A stretch of DNA of 64,000 nucleotides from Pempheris klunzingeri. Its lineage: Eukaryota > Chordata > Actinopteri > Acropomatiformes > Pempheridae. The stretch's first letter is position 1. Every line of letters starts with the position of its first letter. The stretch spans positions 18,457,662 to 18,521,661 of the forward strand of contig NC_092031.1 of NCBI RefSeq assembly GCF_042242105.1, read 5' to 3'. Under the pieces are notes generated by a model. The model was given only the letters and a program-made list of their open reading frames with translations. It was not told the DNA's origin and did not search any database. Shown one piece after another: positions 12,589 to 25,942 of the stretch. The position numbers and the translations under genes are program-made.

Positions 12589-13420
12589 GGCACTCTCCAG
12601 CACTTTCTCTCCTGACCTCTGGCGACCTCCTTCAATTGGCCATTCACTGAACCCCCCAGTGACTCTTAGCTTAGCTTGTAACTCAACACGGCAGGCGTGT
12701 CAAGCTTTGGGTTTCTCCACAAAATGATGTGGTGACCACAATAAAAAAGATATTTAGTATCTTTATTTATATATTTAGTAAGAGTTATTGCTGTTCAAAA
12801 ACCAAAAACACAAGAGTGAACTCCCCAAGAATGAATTACAGGTTTATTTGCTATGCTATGCTATTACTCACAATAGTAGCCTAACATTACCTAAAAGGCT
12901 TCTATCTGGCATTGTATTAGCTAGCTAATTATTTTGTTCAATTAAAAAGAACATCCACTGTGTGGAAGCTGCTACTGGATGCTTCTGTACTACATTAGCA
13001 GCTCTGCTCGTGCTCGCAATCAGATTTTTGGGAAGTTCACGCTGACCTGAGCCAAGCTTGTTACCCAAGAAATTAAATGTACGACTTGAAACTATGAATA
13101 ATGCATTAAAACCTAAATCTAACCTTCCCAAGCAACAATTTTTTTCCTTGCAATATTATGCTGTCATTAGACTAACTAGCTAACCTGCATCACAAGAGTA
13201 CCGTTTGCCTTGGACATGTACTGTAACTTTAGCCTCAATCTTTTAGCATCATATCATATCAGACAATTCCAACCAACTCACAGAATTATGTTATCTTGCT
13301 AAAGCTGAAAATCTGTTAGTGACAGTCGCTGCTTTTATCTGGAAAATCATCAGTCGTCGGCTAAAAATGAGAAGCTGCTTTTGTCTGTTTCTGTCTGAAA
13401 TCAAGGAGCCGTTGTTTAAA

Positions 13421-13660
13421 CTGGGGTGGCTGTGGCTCAAAGGTGGAGCAGGTCGTCAATCCATCGAAAGGTCCGTGGTTCGATCCCGGGCTCATCCACT
13501 GTGCTTAGGCAAAGCGCTAAACCCCAAACTGTGTGAATGGTTAGTTTGCGCCTGATGGAAAGGTTGGCAATCTCCTGTGGATCACTGCAACAATGGTGTG
13601 TGAATGAAAACAGAATTATAGTCCACTTACCGCTTTAGTAAAAAGACAAAGTGCTAAATC
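13421..13660 (+). mobile_element. tRNA-derived SINE (degenerate copy)
   Basis: A pol III-type head: an A-box-like segment (GTGGCTCAAAGGTGGAGC near 13432) and a perfect B-box GGTTCGATCCC at 13478-13488. The body that follows reads like teleost tRNA-derived SINEs (AAACCCCAAACTGTGTGAATGG, then GTGTGTGAATGAAAA). The remaining body is eroded and no clean target duplication is visible. SINEs of this type are mobilised by a partner LINE. Confidence 0.75.
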
Positions 13661-13871
13661 TGCCCCTCTGATGATTACAAACTGCAGATGTGCCCTGCTA
13701 GAATGAAGGATTGCTTTGCCAAAGGTCAAGTTACCTCTTAAAGTCTTGACCTTACAGTGTCAGCAACGTTGGCAGTTAAATTGGTACTAAGTGTAGCGCT
13801 CCTCATCTTTCCTGTTATAACTGTCTGCTTATCAATAGCATCACCCTGGTTGCTATGGAAGCTGAGACATG

Positions 13872-13888
13872 CCCCCCCCCCCCCCCCA
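13872..13888. repeat. poly-C run
   Basis: Seventeen C in a row, prone to length error. Confidence 0.9.
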
Positions 13889-14429
13889 CTCCCCTCTATC
13901 TCCATCTCAAGCTTGCGGTTTTAAATACACAGGAAGAAAAAATATCCTGAGAAAATAAAAGTCAGAAACAGCAGCAGCACCTCTGCTGTTTGCTGGGCGT
14001 AAGGCCACGGCAGGATGGAACGACCTGACAACGGAGGAGAAATCATCTGGATGCTAGATAAGATGATGTCACTGTCTCTGTATTGTAGCAACAGAAAAGC
14101 AGCAAACAGTTCTCACAGCAGTGAATGAGTAGGAAATATGGAGAAACTAACACTGAGGAGGAAATTTAGTACATTTACAGCTCTCATTTAGTCAAAATGT
14201 AGTTTGTATATTGTCCCAATGTTTATATGTATGTATTAAACTATTTTATACTCCCACCTGGGATATCTGCACTTCTTGAGATAGCATTTTCCTATCTCAT
14301 TCTTTCCAAACTTGATAAAAAAAAATACAAAGCTCTCCGCTGCTATCAAATCTGACCCTTCAGGGCTACTGTAGAGAGGCGGGGTGAGTTCATGGTTAGT
14401 TAAGAGTTCCCGACAGTTGCCCCACTCAC

Positions 14430-14483
14430 CGTGACCGTGGTCTCCTTGTTCTGTTTCCTGGTGGGCGACGTTGATCCCGGGCT
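14430..14483 (-). CDS. gas7: gas7 coding exon 5: basic linker
   Basis: 54 bases, 18 codons: SPGSTSPTRKQNKETTVT. The human equivalent ends SSPSKKQSKENTIT. It is a Ser/Thr/Lys-rich linker immediately before the F-BAR domain. The acceptor is TCCTCACAG and the donor is ACG|GTGAGT, both phase 0. It is recognisable mainly by its place and by the KQ.KE.T pattern. Confidence 0.9.
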
Positions 14484-16107
14484 CTGTGAGGAGAAGAATG
14501 ATGCTCCGTCAAAACCTCCGTCCTCCGTGTCAGACATGACTGCTCAACATACACACAGTGTCACTCGCACACGCACAAACACAGTTGTTTTCCTGGCGAG
14601 CGCTGTTAGCGTCTGTCTGGTGCTCGCTCCGCTTCTGCTGCTGCTGCTGCTGGTGTGTATATGTGTGTGTTTGTGTGTGCGAGTGTGTTGCTGTGCAGAG
14701 CAGGGAGGATAGTTCTGCAGAGCAAAGCAAAGCATGGTCGGCTTTCTCTCTCTTTGTGTGTGAATGTGGATGTATGTGTGTGATTTCTAACACCCATGCC
14801 TAGAATAGAGTCATTTCCAGTGTCCTGATGTGAACCAACAGCGTGACAGAGTGCGGAGGGGACAGAAATTAGGAAAGAAGTATGCATTTTAAGTGAGGTG
14901 CAAGTATAGCGACTTCCACACCTCCTCTCCTGCAACGAAATGAATTATAGAAAAGAGAGCAAGACCTCGAAACGTCAGCAGCAAAAGTTTGTCTTTATTT
15001 CCTGAATGCACGAGAGTGTGCACGAGTGTAGGCTGCAGCAAAGGAGGGAAATGAGGAGACGGAGTGAATTAGTGGTGGGTGGATCGTGTATAACTGCACC
15101 CTGACTGCCTGGTTAATTATGATCAAGGGAGCAGATACTGTAGGAGGGATTAATCTGCTCTAACTGCCATCAGCCTCTCCATTAATAATGAGAGGCGAAA
15201 GAGAGCGGGGGTCTGATCATCTGAAATGTGGAAAGACTACTTCACACGTCATTATTAATGCGATCAAACACGAGCTGTGTGTTATCTGTGTTATTTCTGT
15301 AACACTATAAGATGCACTGATGGGTGCTGAAACTTTAAAGCTGCATCAATCAACATGTACATCTCTCCTACAGATTAAATGTCTGTGTGTATTATGAAAG
15401 AGGAGGCGTGTAGTAACAAAACCAGAGAAAATCATCAACCAAGACTATACTTGTCCTCACCTTTAAGCGCTTCAACATCTTTTCCCAATGTTCCCCCCAG
15501 ATGCAGCAGGCAGCTGTGTTTAGTGAAAAAGTTTTAACCTTGCGCAACCTGCTCAGCGCCAAACAGCAGACAGATAATCTTAGCAACTAGCTTGGCCTAT
15601 AGTGGAGCATTTAGCAGCTAAAGGACGAATATTTTCCTCTGGAGTTGGTGGAGACCAAAAACAGAGCTAAAAGGAAAGCGGCTACTGGGTTGAAACACGA
15701 CCGCCATCGAGTGCCAGTACTGCTTTGTGTCTGCTTATGTGAGCTGTGTTGCTGACACAGCCACATCAACTATAAAATGTGGGTGAAAATCAGCTTGCTG
15801 ATCGAAAGTAGCCCCAAAAAAGATTTTTGAGGCTTCGAAATGTTTTGGTGCAGACCAGAATGTGCTGAGTATCGAAAAATATGAAGTAACAAAAATCCAG
15901 CCCTCATCAGAAGGAACTCTTTCATGACTTGAAACCAAATAAAATAATGTAATTTAGTCTATTTCAATTGTGATTTTATACACCAACTTAAATGATCAAT
16001 GGCTTATCAAAATGCTCTGTGCATGACGAGTGACGTTGATGTAAAGTAAAGCAAAAAGCTGCTCACTCAACACGTTTTATAGAAACAGAATAAGAATACA
16101 GCTTTAC
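14484..16107. other. gas7 intron 4
   Basis: Non-coding. A TG/CA-rich stretch spans about 14540-14790, and a second copy of the dispersed repeat spans about 15325-15690. Nothing else recognised. Confidence 0.65.
15325..15690. repeat. dispersed repeat, copy 2
   Basis: Starts TTTAAAGCTGCATCAATCAA and ends with GGAGCATTTAGCAGCTAAAG, GTTGGTGGAGACC and ACAGAGCTAAAAGG. The blocks and their order match the copy at 9550-9910, with strong divergence in the middle. Confidence 0.55.
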
Positions 16108-16196
16108 CTGTGGCTCTGTACTGCTCTTCCTAACCAGACTGTTGTGTGAATGCTCCATGAGATGCAGGGGGCTACCACCTGAGTGAAATCCATTCA
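16108..16196 (-). CDS. gas7: gas7 coding exon 4: linker (VNGFHSGG segment)
   Basis: 89 bases, 29 full codons after a split Val. It reads VNGFHSGGSPLHLM and ends in SLVRKSSTEPQ. The human counterpart begins VNGYHASGTPAHPPE and contains SVRKSTGDSQ. This is the low-complexity linker between the WW and F-BAR domains. The acceptor is preceded by a long CT-rich tract, and the donor is CAG|GTAAAGC. Confidence 0.93.
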
Positions 16197-16987
16197 CTGG
16201 AGAGAGATGACAGAAAGAGGGAGGGATCAAGACAGAGAGAGAGAGAGAGAGAAAGAAGTTCATTAGTACTTGTCTTAGCCATTAAAGACCTTTGCAATGT
16301 ATACTTACTTACCTATGTAAACAGGCAGTTATACATGAAACTTAACTGCTGTGCTTTGTTAATGTAAATATGACTTTGTTGTTCTATGTGTGCATATAAG
16401 GAGAAATATGAGTGAGTAGTATTCAAGCAGTTTAGAATGGGTGGAAAATGTCCAAATAGGATAAATGAACAAACCAACTTTATTTGGTATAACGTTATTA
16501 GCTGAATGCTTTGTAATTTCTAAACAGCTGGTGCAATGACTATGTGGCAAGAATATCGTTCACACAGCCTCAATGAGCCAGTATTTTCCCATTCTGTTCC
16601 CAGAGCTGTCCAGTTAAAAGTCTCTCAGTGCATCTGAGAGATTCTGTTCTGTGGTTCAAAGTGAAACTAAGTTGCCATCTATGATAGATTTGCGAATACA
16701 AATGAATGAGTTCTGTTGCCAGCTCTGGGGCTCTGCTTTAGAGTGGGGAGCATCTGACAAACCTTACTGGCTCTCTCTGTTTGTCCGCCTTTTAGGAGCA
16801 CGGCCAAAACAAGGACAGAGGAGGCCTCAGTTCTGCAGTTGTGGCTACACATAAAATTAGTCACAGGAAGCGTCTGTGTGTAATGGTGCTTTGTGCCACT
16901 GTGGAATTTCACAGCCCCAGGGCACTAAAATATGAGGAAGTTGATGTGATACAGAGTTGAGATGGAGAGCGATTGGGTTTGGAATAC
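16197..16987. other. gas7 intron 3
   Basis: Non-coding, with a GA repeat at 16231-16254 that is CT on the transcribed strand and lies just before the exon 4 acceptor. Nothing else recognised. Confidence 0.7.
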
Positions 16988-17065
16988 CTGCTGGCAAGGA
17001 GTTCTTGTGTCGGAGGGAGGTCTTGGGGGTCCCAGGTGCACTGGACGGTCTCTCCCATGTCGTCT
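16988..17065 (-). CDS. gas7: gas7 coding exon 3: second half of WW domain
   Basis: 78 bases completing the WW domain: after the split Glu codon it reads TTWERPSSAPGTPKTSLR and continues into a Ser/Pro/Lys-rich linker. The second WW tryptophan and the following Pro are present. The acceptor is TTCCGTCAG and the donor is CAGCAG|GTATTCC. The phase-1 end matches the next exon. Confidence 0.96.
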
Positions 17066-20000
17066 CTGACGGAAGAAGAGAAACCAGCAGCGTTAGGAGA
17101 ACAGTGTCAGCCGTCATATTTCTTCTGCCATTTGGTTTAACGATGTTTCGTAGTTGTTATGATGATTTGCCCGGCAATTACAGTGAAGCTGGATTATGCT
17201 TCATTTAATTCTTTCAGGTGATGTGTTCATGTTTTGGTTTTGGGGGTTAAGGTGATAACAGTTTCCTAGGAGCAGTCACGACAGTCAGAGAAATATGTTC
17301 ATTTAAGAGGTGATATTTTTTGCTGGATAAAGCTCATCCGCGACTTTCGACACATTTTCCGCCACAAATCTGAGACATGGGTGTCAATGCAGAGGACTAC
17401 AGTCGGGCTTGGGTGACACATGTGCCTACTTATTAATTGTTCTCTAGCTCCCTAGTTTGTTTTCAACTTTTCTAAACTAAACTTCCATAACTGGCTAACA
17501 GACATTAGCCGTGTTTGCATTTTGATGAAAACACTGATTTTGATGGCACATATTTAGCCTGAGACATAATGACTTGACTGACAGGTGTCTTGGCCAATGA
17601 GAGTCACCTGTTGTGGTTGTCCCATTCATGCTGTGCAGTCAGTAGCTCGGTGGCTCCCCCAGTATCTACTGAGAGCGACTTTATGCACAATTACTTTATC
17701 ACATCATGACCAGAATTTGAAAACAATCCCATGGTGGGAAGCCTTAAATTCTGAAATACGAGTCGTGGGTAGAAAGGGTTGGAAAGGGTTAGGGTTAGCC
17801 CTGAAATCAACCTATTCTTATGACTCATCTGTTGTCTTTTACAGCAATGCCAGCGTACAAACTTACAGCCAAATAAAAAGAGAAAAGTTTCATACATTTC
17901 ACTTGATAGGTTTCTTAAGTTTAACTGAGCTCCACTGATGCTCTTTCTTGCTGGGGAAAGAAGCAGGACACAAAAATCATGACCGGCAAAGATTCTTTTA
18001 CAGAAGGGCTGTCTTTGATTTTTACTCCTCTTTGTCCATTGTCACCGCAGCACTGAGCTCAATTAGCCCTTTACTGTCACCGTAGAAAGAAGAAGCGCAG
18101 ACATGTAAGGGGCTCTTATTTCATTTGGCTCTTTTTGGCTGGCTTTGCTCTATTTGGCGCCACTTAGCAGGGAAGACAACTGAGCCAGGCCCATCAGCTC
18201 AAATGACACGCATGGAGGGGATAACTGGCAGCGGGCTTATGGAGAGAGGCGGCGCCTTCATGTTTGATGTACAACACCAGCGCACAGCCTTTACTCACTG
18301 CCCTCAAATGCCTCAATTTCTCTCTGTTAGCTTGTCATAAACAAATCGATACTGTGAGAAATATAGGATATTAATGTAGAAAAATGTATCATAATCTACT
18401 TAGCTCTAGGAAATTGTTTGTTTTTGTGACTGTCTGCTTTGCCAAAAGGGGATAGCAGTCAAAGCACCATTTAAAAAATGATTTATATAGCATTTGATAT
18501 GTGGATAATACCCCTGTTTGGTATTTAAAGCCAGGCAGCTCAACTGAAATGACAAATTCAGTTAGCTAATCATTGTTATTTGTAATCTAACAAGCCCTTA
18601 AAATGATTTCAGTCAAATGAAACATCTTTTATAGGTATGAGTTGTGAAATCACTCATATTTACTATAATGTTTGACACCCAAATGGGACAGGTTTAGTTT
18701 CTAGGCAACTGGCTCTTGAAATGCAGATTGCTGATCATTTCCATCAAACAGGTTTTTATGCAGGTGAGAGATCAAACTGAGCACCTGCCAGATTCATACC
18801 TCCAGACACACGGATGCATATGCAACAGCAGCAGCAAGTGATTCTCATCAGCCGAAGTTGTCAATCACTCTAAATTGCCTTGATTGTCTTGAATGTGGAA
18901 TATGAACCCAAGTCAGCTCAATTTACCCACTTTACCATTTGTGGAATAGTTCATCCGCACTCCTCAGGTCTGCCGTTAAGATCCCTTAATGATGTGAATT
19001 CATGAAATCAATGATAGTACGTAGCATCTAACGGTTCAGGCTGCACGGGGGTGCATGTCTTGTCTTTTATGTGAACGTGAAAACAAAACATCAATTCATG
19101 CTTTTCTGATTCACCAAAGTCAGTCATAGTCCCATTTTCATTTTGCCTGCTTCACTGGTTCACGCTCACCAGTGTAGCAGCCACTCAGTGCCTCATAAGG
19201 AAAGACAGTAGTGGCAGTGTAGCAGATGTGTACAAGTGACTGTATGAATGAAAATAGTCAACAGCAGGTCTGAAAACAAAAATAGCCAGGCATCAGCTCA
19301 CTGTCTGCCAACCACACCACAAGTGATGCGAGACATCCCTGACTCCGAACAGGGAGAGGGGGAGAAATGGCCCACTTAGCTTTGACACTGCTATATTTTA
19401 TTCATAACCATATGACACTGGTGCTTGATGCATTAGCTACCTCCTGTCTCTGGTTTTTATCAATCACAGCCCATTCACACTCTGTATTATGCAGATGGCG
19501 CTTAAGGGATCTCCTCTCATGGAATGAAACCAACACAGAGAAAAGCAGAGGGTACACTGCAGCTAGTCTGGAAAAAAAAAAACTTAGCATTTACAGTTGC
19601 GTAAGACGACTCCACACCTCTGAGTACATATTAGATTGACAGCTGAGCCGGCAGTGGCAGCAGGTAAACAAACCTCTGTCGGACGAGACGAGCACAGGCA
19701 GCATGTTGTTATCAGTGGTATTTGAGAATAAGGACAACCATTTAGATGAACAGTGTTGACATATGCAGGAAAGAAAGCTGAATGAGGCCAGAGTGTCCAA
19801 GAAATCAACCCACACTGGCATTTGTCGGTGCAAACCGCTGACGCCAATTACTAAAGATCCAGCAGTGCAGCACAGCCTGACGATCAGCTTGTCAAACAAT
19901 TCAAAAAAACTTTAACGTCATATCGTTAGTTATGTAATGTATGTTTTTGACAGCATTAACATAAATATATTAAAGATCGAGAGATGATGCATTAGAGGGG

Positions 20001-23000
20001 AGTGGGTCACATGGGTACAGACGCTGATGACATGATGCTGAGTGCACGCTCTGACATGTCGGTGAATTAGAAGACGAACTTTTTTGAAAGCTAACAAATC
20101 AATGGTGATTCAATTTTGTTAAAATCACCTATGGAAGATTTTACACTTTTTCAGACAGATTAGAAGCTAGCGATGAAGACGGTTGTCTGAATGATGGCTC
20201 CCAAAAAGTGACACGGAACAAACTAAAGGATCAAAGTACACGTCAAATCATTTTTTTCCCAAAGATTGTTTCTGTCATTTTAGGTCGTTCTTATCACGCT
20301 GATGTATGTTCAAGTGTTCATTTTTCTGATCAGTTTGGTTTTAATGACTTATTTGATGCTATAAATTCTGTCAGGCAGGTGTACTTGGGCGCAGCAGTGG
20401 GTATATTCTGGCTTCATTTGTGTACAAAGTGAGGAAGCAGGAAGCTTTGTCCATCTTTATATACAGTCAGTGGCCGGTACTTAGACTCCGTGTGTTAAAG
20501 CTGACTAGCCAACGTATTTAGCCAGGAGGTAGGCCTGTGGATGTGTGGGACGTGTGTTCGCACTGTGGATAGGAAGAAATGATCTCACGTGAGTTAGCTT
20601 AAGTTTAAGCTTACCTGGGCTGTGGTTTAAAAGCCGTGGCTCTTTTTCTAGTTGGGGGCAGGCTGCTTTATGGTTGTCATAGAAAGATGATGTAACTGCT
20701 TCACACAAATATATGCTCACATGAAATGATTCGATTTTTCTCTCTTTTGATTATGTTTCTCAGAAGTGCACAGGGTGTAATTTACAGTGCAGATCTCTAT
20801 GCGTGCACTTTAATGTCAGATAATGTCGGATAATTGATTCATTTCATTTATAAGCGAATGAGAAGTTTTTATAGTTTAGTATGGATGAGACTTCATTCAA
20901 AAATACCAAGAAAACGAGGGAACTGACTGTATGCTTGCTGTAAATCTGCAGTGTGTGTGCAGGGACTGTTGAGTGTTTGGTTCGGTGTGTTTATGAAGCA
21001 GCCCACGGGTCAGCCTGGTCAGCCTGGGATGAGTGGAGAGTCTTGGGGGACGGCTGGTATAAACCACAGCACTCTGCACCGCTGCACCCAGCAACACAGG
21101 AAGGAAAACCAAGAAAAAAAACAAGCCCCGACACAAGGACATGCAGCCCTCACCCACGCACAGCGCTCTGTTACTATGGCGACGCTGGAACACAAACGCA
21201 CACATAAACACACACGCAGGACGGCATCTAATCTGGCTGAACTTTAGAGTAACAAAAGGGAGGTCCAGCGAAAATAGCAGAGATGCTATAAATACCGAAT
21301 GTTTCAGGAAAAATGTTATCAGATGGGTTTGTTTGGAAACAGTCGCTGCGTGGTGAATTTGAAAGAACCACAGGCCTGTAGTACAGTGCAGTGTGTGTTA
21401 GGACGGAGCCCTCTCCAGGCTTTCATTTAGTCATCGTGCAGCAAAGACACAGAAGATAAGTCCTGGAGGTTTTCTGTGTCCTCAGAGGCCAGTTTCACAA
21501 CAGCAACAGCAACAATCCTGCTCTCTTTGTGAGCCAGGATGCACATGTTTTATTACACACGACAAGGACATTTATCATCTTTATACTGTGGAACTCTTCC
21601 AGCACACCACTCTTGTCTTCTCTGACTCCGTCCTTGTGGAACACAACCGGTTTTACTGCTGAAGATCAGCCTCCAAACGCTGTCACATGAGGACAAAACA
21701 GACCTGTCGAAGATCCGTCTACCTAACAACGCATTCGAGACAGTCAACTGAGAAGAAAATTTGTTTCCAGCTTTTTTCACATTAACGCATTTAGCATCTC
21801 ATTTGAGCTACATAGAGGAAGAACAGGAGGAGCGACTGCCGGTCTCGTGGCTGGGTGGGGCCCTCGGCTAATTCTAGATCCACTCTCACGGCCGCAATCT
21901 GACCACTGAAACCATGATCAGAGACGTACATGATGCGAACAGCTCTGATGAGGAGCTGGTTACACTCCTAAGTGACTGCTAAGCCACAGTCCTGGTTGCA
22001 TGGACACAGGTGAACAGAGTCATCGGGTCCGTTCCACCTCTTGGAACAGACTTTCATGTATTTTGGTCCTGACTTATTACAAACAAACCAGGAGCTGTTC
22101 GCCTGAAGTCACATGGACTGACAGGTAACTCATTCATTGGATAGTTTTGGTGATGTCATCCTGCACTGTCACTGCTACATGAAATAAAATTCTGGTGACT
22201 GACAGCACGTTATTGTGACTGACAGTATGTCTCACAGAGATCTGACAAAGACGTAACTGGATATAAGCATTATTAGTTGAGTTTCTAACTAGCCCTCATA
22301 TATCATATTCTAAATTCACAGTCACAGACAGATACAGAGGCATTTTGTTCTGTAGGAGGATAGTTACTGTGTGGTTGCTATGTTTCACTTGCTTTTTAGT
22401 GACAAACTGCTAAAATACATGAGTAAGACACTCCGTCGCCTTCTAATGTATTTGGGAAAATCCCTGCACTATGTGCTAATACACATACCGTACATGTTAC
22501 CATGGTTACCAAATGATCTTGCATTAATATAAGCAACACACATTTACGGGGATTGCTTTGTGGATAAGTCACAAACAGCACACGGATTTAACTAAATAGT
22601 TTGTGGCCGAAGCTCAGTGAGAAACAGCAGCTCCTAAAGAGGTTGCTGCTAAAGCATCAGTTCTATCTGAGCTGGAGAATATTTCTTTATTGAGAGCGTG
22701 AAAAACGGCACTCCTCCTGACTGGCTACAAGAGTTTTAACTACGTTATACAGTTTGTTGAAGTCAGCCTGTGTTAAACGGTGGGACACAGATGGTTCATC
22801 CGGTCACCTGCCAAGCTTTTCTTGAACATGCCTGCACTTTTACAAACTCTTTCCGCGGACGATTCCCCAGATGGCACCATCTGGCACGTCAGGTTAAAAA
22901 TCTCTATCTACTCTGATAAAATCCTGCAGCTGTGTCTGCTTTACATTCACACCACAAATGAAGTGGACCACAGTTCCCTCTTTACAGCAGGCTCAGTCCG

Positions 23001-23622
23001 ATTGTTAAACGCTGCATCAGACTTGGATAGACAGTGATAGTCGTGAACTTTGATAGAGTCTGTTAGCAGAAAGTAGCCAGTTCTACTTTCCCCTTTTTAC
23101 TATTTGGTTGTATCTTACTGAAAGAAACCTTCCAACAAATGGAGCTGACCACAGATTTGTGCAGTTTAGAAAGTTTCCCAAATCCAGCTCAGTAAATGCG
23201 TATGAGCGAGGCAGATTTCGTAGGCTGGGATTTAGGGTACAGGCCCGGTGAGCATTTAAAACAGCACAATCAATTCAAAACTTTGGTTCATTTCGACATG
23301 AAATTCGCTCTGTTGACCAACGGCAGCACGCCGAGGCGCTGCTGACCTTGGAGGGAACGGAGAGTCATCAAAGCTCATTAGCTGTGCCGCACCATCCGCT
23401 TCTCTATAACGCTGCCCTGTCGGAGTGTAAACTGCTCGCATGTCTGTGCATCTGAGAAAACTGCACTTTCTAACCTTTATTACATCCTCAAGTCAAAGGC
23501 ACATGGGAGTCGCCAAGACAAGATATTAGTATCATCAGTCAGGTTTTACAGTGAGGTCACTCAGGGATGGTAAAAGCAGGCTATGTTGGAACAGAGGAGG
23601 GTATTAAGATGTTTCTGTGCCA

Positions 23623-23650
23623 GTGTGTGTGTGTGTGTGTGTGTGTGTGT
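23623..23650. repeat. TG microsatellite
   Basis: Fourteen TG repeats in gas7 intron 2. Confidence 0.95.
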
Positions 23651-25200
23651 TCAGGGAGACACTGAGCAGTGATTGTGTTGACAGAAACAAGGCTCTATCA
23701 GCAGTATCAGGTCTTCTACGCCCCCTGTCTCTCACTGGTACCAGCACTGCTGTACAGATTACTGATGGGTGACAAATACAAGCTCTTCAATGAGACATTT
23801 TAATGACTAATAATGCTCGATTTTCAATCCAAAGTGTAGTTGGGAGCAAGGGAGGACATCTTTTGTGCCAAGTGACGGATTAAAACTGGAAAGTGAATGT
23901 TTTGAAGTACATATTTTAGAGAGAAGTAAAAAATTGTGTCCCTTAAGGAGTCTGAGGAGACCTCCAACAGAATCACATCTGACCGTTTTGTTGAAAACAA
24001 AAAGAAAATCAGGAAGTCATTACAGAGCAGCCCTACCTGATCAGGTCAGGCTCCACTCTGGGTAATTCGAGCAACGTTTTGCTCTTACATTATAAAACGT
24101 AAGGAGCAAACAGACCCACGCAGGAGCTGTGCAGGATTTAAAGCAGCACTGATACACAGAGCAGCTGGATTTACCAAAGCTAACATAAGGACGAGCTCTG
24201 TTTATTACAGTGTGGGTCTTGTTTCTGTAGTTTGGGCCATCACCACTTTTATCAGCAGTTGCCATCAGCTAAATCAGCCACTTTATTTGGAGGAAAAATC
24301 AAAAGCAGTTTGTCACTAAAACAAATCCAAATTCTTCACTGCACAGGAAAGCTGCGCGCACACCCCCACAGGGAGTACGGGTGGGTCAGTCAGACCAGCT
24401 GTGGTTTAGCAGCAAAAGGGTGTTAAGAACAAACTATTTTGGTAATTCTAACATTTGTGTTTGTTTTGTCTTCCAAATGAATTCTGATCGACTGGGTGCT
24501 CGTGTTTTGGCCCAGCTGGACTCCTTTTTTAGTGATAACTCCATATCAGTGCCGTTATCACAGATGGGAATGGTGGCTAAAATTAAAAAAAGATCTTTCC
24601 AAGCCATGTTGATAACATTTCTTTTTCCTGAAACAAATACTTGGTATTTCCTCTCAGATTGTGGCATTTCAAACTGCGACGCTCGCCCCCTCGATGGAGG
24701 AATGGAGGCAGAGACGTGAGACAAAGACACTATGTGAGGTGAGAGCGACAGGCGACTGCAGGTGTAACAACACTCCTCTGCGTGATAACAGACGAGGTAA
24801 ATATTTTCAGATTCATCCATAAATCCACTCAGAAATCATTGAAAAAAGATACCTCAGGAGTTGCCTAAGAAGTTTCCTTCAGTATCAAAGTAATCCAGTG
24901 ACATTTGCCTGTACATACATGGATCCCCTGCAAGCAGGAACTGCTTACATTTTATTCAGCATATCATCAACAGTGGAAAAGCTATAAGGAGCTGTATTTA
25001 TAGTCATAGTCTGCAATGTAATTCACTGAATCATTCACAATCACATTATACATCCTGTGCCTAAGTGGAAGGGGGTGGGTCTGGGGGGGGGGGCATGGTG
25101 TTGTAATGTTTTGGCCTGATGCTTTCCGAATGTGGGCAAAAGCTGCAAACCTAAAGCCTGTCCCAGAGCCAGGATATTTACCGTCTCCTGTATAACAGCA

Positions 25201-25412
25201 TTAAAGGAGTAGTTCAGCATTATGGGAAGTACAACCTCACTTTCTTTCTGAGCGAGATGAGAGGATCAATGTCAATCTTGTGCCTGTGGGTTAGGCACAG
25301 AGCTGCAGTGAGGAGGCGATCAACCTAGTTTAGCATATAAACTGGAAGCAGATTAACTGCTAATTAACACACATCTTGTTGACTTAACCTGTGCATAGAC
25401 AGAAATGTAAAA
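25201..25412 (+). repeat. dispersed teleost repeat (GGAGTAGTTCA type), copy 1
   Basis: Opens AAAGGAGTAGTTCAGCAT and runs through GAGATGAGAGGATCAATG, then TTTAGCATA.AAACTGGAAGCAG, and ends near CAGAAATGTAAAAG. The pattern matches a repeat I recognise as abundant in percomorph genomes. A second copy lies at about 39578-39800 and a partial one at 41889-41975. Confidence 0.55.
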
Positions 25413-25824
25413 GCTAAAGCCTGGGGTTTGATGGCGGGGGTTGTGTTCGGGAACTATTTGTTAGCAAACAACATCCACTGTAGGTCCAGCTGTAAGTAGC
25501 TTCGTGTAGTCTTGTCACCACAGTGAGGTTTGGTACCACCCTGCCAGTGTGGAGACCAAAACCAAACCTGCAATCTGGCAGCCGGCGCTGTGGCTGGTGT
25601 CCCTGCACAGAGGCTCTCAACGTCCAGCCTAGTTCCAAATCTTTGATTTAACATTTCTGTTTGTGTTCAGGTTAGGGTTAAACTAAACTAAGGGATGCAG
25701 CTAAGCTAACCACATCCTAGTTCCATCCTTAACACACACACATTAGGATAAGTAGTGACAGTTATATGAAGTATGTTTCAATGAAAAACATGTCCTGGAT
25801 TGTTCCATTTTATTTGACGCTTAC

Positions 25825-25942
25825 CATTGCTTGTGGTGTTGACATAGTATCGCCGTCCTTGTGGTGACATGTAGCATCTCCACTGAGGAGGCAGGGGATC
25901 TCTGAGGTCCTCAACGGGGAGCTGAGTCAGAGACGCTGTCCT
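25825..25942 (-). CDS. gas7: gas7 coding exon 2: linker and first half of WW domain
   Basis: 39 codons plus one base, from a TTCCTACAG acceptor to an AATG|GTAAGC donor. It reads RTASLTQLPVEDLRDPLPPQW and then CYMSPQGRRYYVNTTSN. This gives the first WW tryptophan and the GRRYYVN beta-2 strand typical of GAS7. The linker before LPPQW is less conserved than in human. The exon ends in phase 1 inside the WW domain. Confidence 0.97.

Larger units (their letters stand above)
11149..14429. other. gas7 intron 5
   Basis: Non-coding. It holds the polypyrimidine acceptor tract (11152-11208), CA microsatellites (11338-11369, 12562-12587), a tRNA-derived SINE (about 13421-13660) and a C-run (13872-13888). 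Confidence 0.7.
17066..25824. other. gas7 intron 2
   Basis: 8.8 kb without a recognisable gene. It holds a TG microsatellite (23623-23650) and a dispersed teleost repeat (about 25201-25412). The short open frames in it lack domains and splice context. Confidence 0.65.

Noticed and set aside
15060..15260. Possible conserved non-coding element (AT-rich, TAATTA and TGATCA motifs)
   Set aside because: Conservation cannot be judged from one sequence; left unannotated.
17775..17800. Telomere-like GGGTTAGGGTTAG
   Set aside because: Only two units; too short to be an interstitial telomeric array.
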